A stretch of 32,489 bases of DNA, from NCBI GenBank assembly GCA_026995555.1, contig JALWOJ010000003.1:1-32489 (forward strand), given 5' to 3'. Of the stretch, positions 7,889 to 15,354 are shown in pieces. Position numbers and translations under genes: made by a program. How positions within the stretch are numbered: the first letter of the stretch is position 1; the number at the start of each line of letters is the position of its first letter. Below the pieces are notes generated by a model. The model saw only the letters and a list, made by a program, of their open reading frames with translations, did no database searches and was not told the origin of the DNA. Source of the stretch: Acidilobaceae archaeon. GTDB taxonomy: Archaea; Thermoproteota; Thermoprotei_A; Sulfolobales; Acidilobaceae.

Positions 7889-8994
7889 GTTATCACCCTC
7901 TCAATACAGTCCTTCTCAATGCACTCCCTTATTTCAATGGCTATCCTCCTTCCCATGCTTATCGGAGCTCCGAAGTAAAGTTTGCTGTATTGACTGCCTA
8001 GGCCCATGTATATGTTCGTCCCTCCACCTATCCTCAACGCAACATCAAAGACAACAACCTCAAGATCGGGCGTTACCATGAGTTGTAATGTAAAGGGGCC
8101 TATTACTCCTGGGGGCTCTATCTCGTCCACAGCCTTAACAAACTTATCGCCAACCTCAAAGAGTTGATTGAGCATTCTCTCCCTTATTGTTGCGGGCTCA
8201 TGGCCTATCTCAACATACTCTACATCAATAACCTCCTCTACCTTAAGCTGATCCGAGGCTGGAAGCCTGAGGAAGCCATCTAGGTTGGTCTGGATCCTCC
8301 TATCAATGCTCAGAAGTTCCACATCGTTCCTGGCTAGAGTTCTGAAATAGTTCACGTTAAAGTGAGCACCAACTATTAGCTCCTCTATTGAGGCGTTCTT
8401 CAGGTCCTCCTCTCTCACTACCCCATCAGAGATCAACTTCTTAAACTTCCTCCAGAAGTCATCCCTGTCCCTAGCGACAAAGAATCCTCTTTCAACCCTC
8501 TTCTTTGCATGGGGCATCTTGACCATGACGGGTCTATCTATCTCGTCGGGGTTCGAGAAGGTCTTAGGTCTTCTGATGCCAGCAGCATCAAGGAGCTTGT
8601 AGTAGTTCTTCTCTCCAGTCCTCTCTTCATAGCGAAGCAAGTACCTGTTCCCAAATATCGGTATGGGAAGGTTGTTCTCAATTGTGTCATATCCTACGTA
8701 AACAGCAAAGCTTCTGTTAGGAACCATTATTGAGCTTCTCTCCCTGATCTTCTTAAGAATCTCGGGCTTCGCCACCTCAGAGAATTTATTTAAAATGATC
8801 GCATCATCAACAATCCTTTTGAACCTCAAATATGGAATTTCCCTCCCCTTTTGGCATATCGCTAGAGTCTTAAAGCCTTCATCCTTTGCACCATCGAACA
8901 CGTCAAGAGCGGAATGGCTAGCTATAGCCGTTATAGTTAAGGACTTTAAGTTATATCCTTCAAGAAGCTCCTCAGGAGAATATTTAGAGCTCAA
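7885..8994 (-). CDS. PurP paralogue with altered ATP-grasp loop
   Basis: This 369-residue PurP homologue is two genes upstream of purP proper. It keeps the family frame: [72 protein letters not shown] and [14 protein letters not shown]. The segment where PurP has GAKGGRGYF here reads [11 protein letters not shown], so the glycine-rich ATP loop is changed, and HYFYSP is replaced by NYFRTL. It may be a structural partner of PurP, a second FAICAR synthetase with different properties, or an enzyme for another step such as IMP ring closure, for which no known gene is present. The TTG start overlaps purM by 11 bases and is supported by GGAGGG about eight bases upstream. Confidence 0.8.
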   Translation of the reverse strand: MSSKYSPEELLEGYNLKSLTITAIASHSALDVFDGAKDEGFKTLAICQKGREIPYLRFKRIVDDAIILNKFSEVAKPEILKKIRERSSIMVPNRSFAVYVGYDTIENNLPIPIFGNRYLLRYEERTGEKNYYKLLDAAGIRRPKTFSNPDEIDRPVMVKMPHAKKRVERGFFVARDRDDFWRKFKKLISDGVVREEDLKNASIEELIVGAHFNVNYFRTLARNDVELLSIDRRIQTNLDGFLRLPASDQLKVEEVIDVEYVEIGHEPATIRERMLNQLFEVGDKFVKAVDEIEPPGVIGPFTLQLMVTPDLEVVVFDVALRIGGGTNIYMGLGSQYSKLYFGAPISMGRRIAIEIRECIEKDCIERVIT

Positions 8995-10003
8995 TTTTCT
9001 TCCCTCCCTCAGTTTCTATGATAACCTCTCCATTACCATTTACAATCTCTCCAACTAAAAATCCTTCAAAATCATATTTTTCTATAAGCGAGAGAAGGTC
9101 ATCAACATGCTCCCTCTTTGTGGAAAGAATGAGACCTACACCCATATTGAAAACCTTGTACATTTCCTCCAGCGGAACGTTCCCCAATTTTCTTATGATC
9201 TCAAACCCTTCATCATAGGTTTTTAACCTTAAATAAGCTCTTCCGTCTCTCGGTATTATTCTCTTTAGTTTTGAGAAGGCGCCTCCTGTTATGTGTGCCG
9301 CCGCCCCCATCAAACCCTCTTTGGCAGCTTCTAGTATGAGCTCAGAATAGATGGCTGTGGGTCTAGTCAGCCACTTACCTAAATCAAAGCCATCAACAAC
9401 AACATCATATCTTCCGAAGGATGACTTTAAGATCTTTCTTATGAGGCTGTAGCCGTTTGCATGAGGGCCGTTACTCCTTACTCCAATGAGTACATCGTTT
9501 ATTTCCCCCACTCCCTTAAAGGCCTCAAAATTCTCCTTTACAGCTAGAACAGTACAGACTACATCTATTCCATTAACTAGGTCAGGAAGTATGGCAGTCT
9601 CTCCTCCAACCAAAAGAACTTTAGCCCTCTCTGAGGCCTCTCCTATACCCTTAATTATTTTTGAAAAAGCTTCTGTCTCAGCCCTGGGCATAGAGATATA
9701 ATCCGTTAGCAACACAGGCCTTGAACCCACACAAGCGACGTCATTAACGTTCATAGCAACGCAGTCCCATCCTGCAACATCTAGCTTATCAAGCTCCTTC
9801 AGAACAATAGTTTTTGTGCCTACTCCGTCTGTATGCATTACCAGATTCATATTTCCTATCTTTACAGAGGATCCGTACCCTTCAAAGCTCACTTTAATGC
9901 CAAGCTTCTCCGAGATCTCTTCCATTATCTTTTGAGCTAACCTGTGCATCCTTCTGTGTTCGTTAAGATCGACGCCAGCCCTAGAGTAAGTCCAGCCCTC
10001 CAA
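8984..10003 (-). CDS. purM: Phosphoribosylformylglycinamidine cyclo-ligase PurM (AIR synthetase)
   Basis: PurM closes the imidazole ring, converting FGAM and ATP to AIR. The protein of about 340 residues matches the family length and shows YSRAGVDL at the N-terminus, MHTDGVGTKT, GSRPVLLTDYIS, LVGGETAILPD, VRSNGPHANGYSLIRKIL and AAHITGGAF. A GTG at 10012 overlaps the purT stop as GTGA but has no ribosome site. TTG at 10003 has AGGTGA five bases before it, with the purT stop codon lying inside that site, so TTG is preferred. The difference is three codons. Confidence 0.93.
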   Translation of the reverse strand: MEGWTYSRAGVDLNEHRRMHRLAQKIMEEISEKLGIKVSFEGYGSSVKIGNMNLVMHTDGVGTKTIVLKELDKLDVAGWDCVAMNVNDVACVGSRPVLLTDYISMPRAETEAFSKIIKGIGEASERAKVLLVGGETAILPDLVNGIDVVCTVLAVKENFEAFKGVGEINDVLIGVRSNGPHANGYSLIRKILKSSFGRYDVVVDGFDLGKWLTRPTAIYSELILEAAKEGLMGAAAHITGGAFSKLKRIIPRDGRAYLRLKTYDEGFEIIRKLGNVPLEEMYKVFNMGVGLILSTKREHVDDLLSLIEKYDFEGFLVGEIVNGNGEVIIETEGGKKIEL

Positions 10004-10008
10004 AGGGC

Positions 10009-11247
10009 TCACCTTAGAGGGGTTATCTTCAGCATCTTTGCAGCCCTGATTGCCTTCTCTCTGGCCTTTGAAGGAGTTTCAGCCCTAGCTATTACAACAG
10101 CCATCCTTCTCCCAGCGTATGTAGATGGTTTTCCGAACCACCTTATTGTCACCCCTGGTATGCTCAGGGCAGAGTAAACTCCTTCAAGGTTAGGATACCA
10201 GGAGTCCTCAAGATCTGTGTATATAGCATAGGTTGCGGCCGGCGTCACGACCTTTACCTCTGGAACGGGCAATCCAGTCGCTGCCCTTACATGAATCGCG
10301 AACTCACTCAGATCCTGACTCACTAAAGTTACCATTCCTGTATCGTGAGGCCTTGGAGCTACCTCACTGAAGAGAAGCCTGCCATCCTTTGTAAGAAGAA
10401 GTTCCGTGGCATAAATTCCCAGACCTCCCAATCCTTCGGCAACCTTCAGGCCATATTCCTTACATCTGCTTAGGAGTTCGGAATCTCTTTCAGAAGGTTG
10501 CCACGACTCTATGTAGTGGAACTCGCCATGTCTCCAATGTTCTATGGGTTCTGCAACATCGGTTCTCACTCTACCGTCTTCAGAGACCCATCTATATGCA
10601 AGGACCGTGAACTCCGTTTCTAGGTTTACGAACTCTTCAACTATGACTCTCTTGCTATCCCCTCTAGCATGCTTTATCGACTCCTTATATACCTCTATTA
10701 TCTCTCTTTTTGGCCTTGGCTCCATGACTCTCATGTGGCCATGACCGCTGCTACTCATCTCCGGTTTCATAAGACACGGATAGCCTACCTTTTCGCAGGC
10801 CTCATAGGCTTCATCCTCGTTTGAGGCAAATGCATATCTAGTTGTGGGCAGACCCAGCTTCTCCGCAGCAAACCTTCTCAGCTCTATTCTGTTCATAGCA
10901 ATAGCAACTGCACTTGCATTAGGAATAATATTGTAGCCTTCATCTTCAAGATCTTTCAATGCATCCGTATTTATTGCTTCAATCTCAGGTATGACAGCTA
11001 TGGGATCCTCTCTGTGGACTATCTTAACTAGTGCGTCATAATCTAGCATGTTTACAACGTAATATCTGTGTGCGACGTGCATTGCAGGAGCCATATGGTA
11101 TCTATCAACAACTATCGTCTCGAAACCTAACCTTTGGGCCTCTATTACGACCTCCTTGCCCAGCTCCCCTCCTCCTAGGAGAAGTACCCTAGCTGCCCTA
11201 GGGCCCAAGGGACTTGGGAGCACGTCGAGCCTTTTACTCTTATTCAT
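10009..11247 (-). CDS. purT: Formate-dependent phosphoribosylglycinamide formyltransferase PurT (GAR transformylase 2)
   Basis: This 412-residue ATP-grasp enzyme formylates GAR with formate and ATP, so step three needs no folate. PurT-specific motifs are LLLGGGELGKEVVIEAQRLG (22-41), VVDRYHMAPAMHVAHR, IPEIEAINTDAL, AIAMNRIELRRFAAEKLGLP, GYPCLMKPEMSSSGHG and FSEVAPRPHDTGMVTL. These separate it from PurK, its closest relative. It is 30 bases downstream of purD, with a modest GAGGCGGG ribosome site. The stop is embedded in the purM ribosome-binding site. Confidence 0.95.
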   Translation of the reverse strand: MNKSKRLDVLPSPLGPRAARVLLLGGGELGKEVVIEAQRLGFETIVVDRYHMAPAMHVAHRYYVVNMLDYDALVKIVHREDPIAVIPEIEAINTDALKDLEDEGYNIIPNASAVAIAMNRIELRRFAAEKLGLPTTRYAFASNEDEAYEACEKVGYPCLMKPEMSSSGHGHMRVMEPRPKREIIEVYKESIKHARGDSKRVIVEEFVNLETEFTVLAYRWVSEDGRVRTDVAEPIEHWRHGEFHYIESWQPSERDSELLSRCKEYGLKVAEGLGGLGIYATELLLTKDGRLLFSEVAPRPHDTGMVTLVSQDLSEFAIHVRAATGLPVPEVKVVTPAATYAIYTDLEDSWYPNLEGVYSALSIPGVTIRWFGKPSTYAGRRMAVVIARAETPSKAREKAIRAAKMLKITPLR

Positions 11248-11277
11248 GAGTAACCCGCCTCAAAACAATTTAAAACT

Positions 11278-12768
11278 TTAAGAAGAGTAATCAAAAACGA
11301 CTAGACCCTTTCCAGGGATCCAGTCGTATATTATGAAGAGCCCTTTAGATCTTCTCCTCATATATGCAAGTCTTGCCAACCTTGCTTTTCTAAGCCTAAA
11401 CCTTAGATGTTCAGGACTTCCTATGTCCCATCTATGGATTAGTCTATATCCATCAAGAGTTTTGATGCTCGCTATTGCCTTCTCAGCTAAGAGGGATGCC
11501 TCCTCAAAACCCTTCTTGCTCGGGCAAACTACCTCTATAGCCCTTGAACCTGTAGTTAAAAGTTCTCCATTGACGAGGTCAACACCTCCATAAAGGACCT
11601 CACAGCCCAGTTTTTTAATCGTGTTTTCATCCACAGCTATGGGATGGCCCTTGGCCTTCTCCCTTTCTAAGGGATAGCCTTCTGGAGCAACTGCCTTGCT
11701 GACAACATATACATTTTCATTAATATTAAGCTTGTAGGACGATATCTTTTTTCTAGCCGCAGCATCTAGGAGTTCTAGAAAGTCGCTATTTATCATGAAG
11801 ACAAGGTTCCCGATCTCGGGATCTCCGAACCTAGCATAATATTCTATGAGGGTGGGCCCCCAGAAGCTGGTCAACATCATCTGACCACTTATAGCTCCCA
11901 CATACCTTTCTTTTATTTCATCGAAGAGAGCCTTTACTGTCATTTCAACGATCTTCGAGCTCTCCTTGAACTCATCTTCTGTCAGGAATGGGAGTATGTA
12001 TGAAGGACCGCTTATGGAGCCCATTCCTCCAGTTTCAGGTCCTAGATCCCATGGATATAGATGAGGGTGGTCTTCAACTATAGGTAACGGCAAAACGTCA
12101 TAGCCGTCAGTAACGGTCATTAGTGTATACTCGACACCCTCGACCCTCTCCTCAACGACTATGGTGTTCTCTATATCCTTGTACTTCTTCTTTATTACAT
12201 CAGCAAGCCTCTTTACATATGAGGCTGCGGCCTCTCTTGCTATCTTTGAGAGATGTTCTGCTGTCTCTCCAAAAACCCTAACGCCCCTCCCCCCAGCCTG
12301 TCTGGCAGGTTTTACCACAGAATCCCCAACCGCTTTAGCATATTCTGCTGCATCTTCAGGATCAACAAAGGTTTTATATCGGAGCCTGCCAGGTATTTTG
12401 TATTTCCACATGAGGTTCCTTGCAAATCCTTTATCCTTCTCAATAAGGGAGGCTCTGGCAGTAGGCCCAAAGACTATAAAACCCTTATCTTTTAACGTAT
12501 CACTAACTCCGCTGAAAAGAGGCTCTTCAGGGCCTATAACGACTAGATCTGGAGAAACCTCTTCGGCAGCTTTAAGAACATCGTTAGGATCTGTGGGTTT
12601 TCCTTTAAAGTACTTGCCGTTGGTTCCCTCACATAACCTTAAGATGCCTGGATTGACGTTTGATGATATGGCCGAAATACTTGGCTCAATTTCGCTTCTC
12701 GAAATTAAAAGCGTTAAGGCATGTTCTCTAGCTCCTCCCCCAACAATTAACACTTTGAACTTGCTCAA
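11278..12768 (-). CDS. purD: Phosphoribosylamine-glycine ligase PurD (GAR synthetase)
   Basis: The ATP-grasp enzyme joins glycine to phosphoribosylamine in step two. It has VLIVGGGAREHAL at the N-terminus, VIGPEEPLFSG, FGPTARASLIEKDKGFA, VVKPARQAGGRGVRV, VVEERVEGVEYTLM, GGMGSISGP, ARFGDPEIGNLVF and RWDIGSPEHLRFRL near the end. At 496 residues it is longer than the roughly 430 of bacterial PurD and carries a basic C-terminal tail of about 45 residues. A GTG at 12780 lies inside AGGAGGTG. That block is instead the ribosome site for TTG at 12768, which makes a TTGA overlap with the upstream stop and places the family start KVLIVGGG correctly. Confidence 0.93.
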   Translation of the reverse strand: MSKFKVLIVGGGAREHALTLLISRSEIEPSISAISSNVNPGILRLCEGTNGKYFKGKPTDPNDVLKAAEEVSPDLVVIGPEEPLFSGVSDTLKDKGFIVFGPTARASLIEKDKGFARNLMWKYKIPGRLRYKTFVDPEDAAEYAKAVGDSVVKPARQAGGRGVRVFGETAEHLSKIAREAAASYVKRLADVIKKKYKDIENTIVVEERVEGVEYTLMTVTDGYDVLPLPIVEDHPHLYPWDLGPETGGMGSISGPSYILPFLTEDEFKESSKIVEMTVKALFDEIKERYVGAISGQMMLTSFWGPTLIEYYARFGDPEIGNLVFMINSDFLELLDAAARKKISSYKLNINENVYVVSKAVAPEGYPLEREKAKGHPIAVDENTIKKLGCEVLYGGVDLVNGELLTTGSRAIEVVCPSKKGFEEASLLAEKAIASIKTLDGYRLIHRWDIGSPEHLRFRLRKARLARLAYMRRRSKGLFIIYDWIPGKGLVVFDYSS

Positions 12769-13982
12769 GGACTCATACACCTCCTACATGGATCTATTCC
12801 AAAAGACTCTAGATACTTCAAAGCATCTTCGAGAGGAAGCCAAACGAGTTCATCTGCATCCAAAACTCTCTTGATTTTTTCATCATCTAAGGTCCTGGCT
12901 ATGAGGGTCTTGGGGTCGAGCTTATTTACACCATAGGGACAGCTGTCCACGATCTTTGGGCTTGAAACGATCACATGCACCTCCTTTACAGCCTGTATTC
13001 TTCTCAGCCTGTGGATCACCGTCTTTAAGGTCAGACCGGTGACAACGCTATCATCGACTATGGCGATAGACTTTCCTTCAAAGACGTTAGGAACAGGGTT
13101 CAGCTTTAGGCTCAATGCCATGAGTCTCTCCTCTTGGGAGATCGGGGCAAGAGCAGTTCTTATCCTCCCTATTGTGGAAATGAAGGCCAGTTCTAAAGGA
13201 ACGCCTTTCTCTTCAGCGTAGCCTAGGGCATAGGGCAGTGCCGTCTCAGGAACACCAACGACTACATCAACATTTGCATCATGTCTTCTGGCCACCCTAG
13301 CACCCATACTCTTTCTAAAGAGGTAAACGTTGACCCCATCGACATAGCTATCCGGTCTGGCCAGATAGATGTATTCAAAAAGGGACGTGGTCCTCTTTCC
13401 TCCCTTTATGTCATACCTTTCAAAAAACGTCCTAGAGCCATATACGGCCTCTCCGGGTTTTAGATCGTACCTGTACTCCCCTCCCATAAGCGTTATTGGG
13501 GCACTTTCAGTAGCAAAATATACGGATTCAAATCCGTACCCGCCTAAGGATAGAGGTCTGATTCCGTTCTTACCTCTATACGCAATGAATTCTCCCTCAC
13601 TACTTAAGCCAACAAATGCACAGGAGTCATTCTTTTCCATTGAGAATATCTTTTGGACAGTCTCATCTATCTTCGAAGATGCCAACATCTTAGCTATTTC
13701 CTCTGGGTCACAAAGACCTTCAGATGCCACAGCGGCCTTCTTTCCATTATGTGATGCAAGGCCTATAGAAGCTGTAGGCTCTACTCCTGCTATAACGGCA
13801 TAACCTTTAGGCAACGACCACCTCTCTGACCATGGATTCACTTTTCCTACTTCTATATCGTCACCGTTAAGTACCGCATAGCTAACTCTATATCCTCTGT
13901 GTCTAAGTCCCATTATGCCATAATACGAATATCTTCCAGCGTCCTGATCCTTTTCAAAAAAGAAACTTAGGAGCAGACCCAT
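12765..13982 (-). CDS. PurF paralogue lacking the glutaminase nucleophile
   Basis: The 405-residue product is homologous along its length to amidophosphoribosyltransferase but begins MGLLLSFF, where PurF has MCGI, so the catalytic N-terminal cysteine is missing. The glutamine-binding RYST and NG segments are also unrecognisable. Remaining glutaminase-fold landmarks are GLRHRGY (25-31), KNGIRPLSLGG (138-148) and FATES (156-160). The phosphoribosyltransferase half is better kept: FEYIYLARPDSYVDGVNV (202-219), VGVPETALPYALGYA, and a PRPP loop VDDSVVTG (309-316). Of four cysteines that bind an iron-sulfur cluster in some PurFs, the first is serine (Ser200), while Cys348, Cys399 and Cys402 remain. 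It starts six bases after purF, with AAGGTG eight bases before ATG. It may use ammonia, partner PurF, or bind PRPP as a sensor. Confidence 0.85.
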   Translation of the reverse strand: MGLLLSFFFEKDQDAGRYSYYGIMGLRHRGYRVSYAVLNGDDIEVGKVNPWSERWSLPKGYAVIAGVEPTASIGLASHNGKKAAVASEGLCDPEEIAKMLASSKIDETVQKIFSMEKNDSCAFVGLSSEGEFIAYRGKNGIRPLSLGGYGFESVYFATESAPITLMGGEYRYDLKPGEAVYGSRTFFERYDIKGGKRTTSLFEYIYLARPDSYVDGVNVYLFRKSMGARVARRHDANVDVVVGVPETALPYALGYAEEKGVPLELAFISTIGRIRTALAPISQEERLMALSLKLNPVPNVFEGKSIAIVDDSVVTGLTLKTVIHRLRRIQAVKEVHVIVSSPKIVDSCPYGVNKLDPKTLIARTLDDEKIKRVLDADELVWLPLEDALKYLESFGIDPCRRCMSP

Positions 13983-13988
13983 AATCCA

Positions 13989-15341
13989 TCACCTTCTTCC
14001 CTTAGAGAAAAGAAGTTCAAGTTTATCGATCCTCACTTTAATTGGATAAATGGAAGTAAAACAACCTAAACAAAGAGGTCTTCCCACAGACTCCTCTATG
14101 TCCTTAACTGTATTGTAGATAAGCGTGTCAACTCCTATGTACTTTCTAATCTCCTCTATTGATCTTGAGTAGGCTATGAGTTCTCTTCTTGTTGGCATAT
14201 CAATGCCGAAAAAGCACGGCGATATTATAGGTGGGGCCGCACTCCTCAGATGTATCTCCTTTGCCCCAGCCTCTCTTAACAACTTGACAAGATGTCTAGA
14301 GGTATCGCCTCTTACTATGGAGTCGTCGACAAGTATTATCCTCTTACCCCTAACGCTCTCCTTAATTACCTGGAATTTCTTCAGTAAAACTTTTCTCCTT
14401 ATTGAGGGTGCCGAGATGAACGCCCTTCCCGAGAACCTATTCCTATAGATCACCTCATCCAGAGGCATGCCTCTCCTGATGGCATAACCTATCGCTGCAC
14501 TCCTGCCGCTGTCAGGTACGGGAGCAACGAGGTCAGCTTCAACATAGTCCTTCTCTGCAAGTTTGGCACCCATTCTCTTCCTGGCCTCATGAGCGTTTAC
14601 GCCCTCAAAGAAGCTGTCAGGCCTGAGGAAATAGATGTATTCAAATGCGCAATAGGCCGGTTTGAGTACTCTTCCTAGAGATTCCTTAGAACAGGACCCT
14701 GGCTCCTGGCAGTAGATTAGCTGTCCCCTGCCTAATTCCTTCCACTCAAGGCCTATGGTCGAAAGGGCGGCAGTCTCAGATGCCACGGCCAGAAACTCCT
14801 CTCCAAGCGAGTACGCAAGAGGTCTTATTCCCCTAGGATCTCTAGCAACTATTATTTCACCTTTGGAAGAAACGGCGACGAGACTGTACGATCCTTCAAG
14901 AATGTAGGATGCTTCTTTCATGGCATCAGCCAGGTTTCCGTGCTCCATGTAGAGTTTCTCTAGGATATCAACGAACGCCTTCGCATCCCAGAGGTAGCTT
15001 TTCTTGCCTAAAACCAAGTTTGCTGCCTCGTTAAAGTTTATTATGTTTCCGTTAAAGGCCAAAGCAATAATTTTCTTTGACCCTAAAACAGGCTGATATG
15101 CTCCACCATAGGATCCGCTTGTCGAATACCTGACATGACCTATGGCAAGGTGGCTATGGGAGCTAAGTTTTGATATATCGATTGCATTCCATACAAATCC
15201 ATTTCCTCCTACAACCTTTAGGCCTCCGTTTTCAAGGAAAGCAATGCCAGCGGCGTCATGACCTCTATGCTGTATTTCCAAGAGAATCTCATATACTCTC
15301 TCACAGGCATTTTTACCGAACCAGGCAGAGATGCCGCACAT
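13989..15341 (-). CDS. purF: Amidophosphoribosyltransferase PurF
   Basis: PurF commits PRPP to purine synthesis by transferring glutamine amide nitrogen to it. The 450-residue protein begins MCGISAWFG, so the Ntn-hydrolase nucleophile Cys2 is exposed by methionine removal with no propeptide. It has EIQHRGHDAAG (22-32), HVRYSTSG (69-76), FNGN (96-99), ARDPRGIRPL (166-175) and ASET. The transferase half has VPVPDSGR preceded by AP (about 273-280), NRFSGRAFI (301-309) and the PRPP loop ILVDDSIVRGDTS (336-348). Cys231, Cys376, Cys424 and Cys427 sit at the positions of the 4Fe-4S ligands of Bacillus-type PurF. Its ribosome site GAGGTG contains the purL stop codon. Confidence 0.96.
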   Translation of the reverse strand: MCGISAWFGKNACERVYEILLEIQHRGHDAAGIAFLENGGLKVVGGNGFVWNAIDISKLSSHSHLAIGHVRYSTSGSYGGAYQPVLGSKKIIALAFNGNIINFNEAANLVLGKKSYLWDAKAFVDILEKLYMEHGNLADAMKEASYILEGSYSLVAVSSKGEIIVARDPRGIRPLAYSLGEEFLAVASETAALSTIGLEWKELGRGQLIYCQEPGSCSKESLGRVLKPAYCAFEYIYFLRPDSFFEGVNAHEARKRMGAKLAEKDYVEADLVAPVPDSGRSAAIGYAIRRGMPLDEVIYRNRFSGRAFISAPSIRRKVLLKKFQVIKESVRGKRIILVDDSIVRGDTSRHLVKLLREAGAKEIHLRSAAPPIISPCFFGIDMPTRRELIAYSRSIEEIRKYIGVDTLIYNTVKDIEESVGRPLCLGCFTSIYPIKVRIDKLELLFSKGRR

Positions 15342-15354
15342 GGCTTAAAACACC

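Noticed and set aside
10009-11247. PurK as the identity of the ATP-grasp gene upstream of purM
   Set aside because: GGGELGKEVVIEAQ, EIEAINTDAL and MSSSGHG are PurT motifs, and the length of 412 residues fits PurT.
12161-12874. 237-codon open frame on the plus strand opposite purD
   Set aside because: It is fully antisense to a conserved ATP-grasp gene, and its product has no family features. It mirrors purD codon structure.
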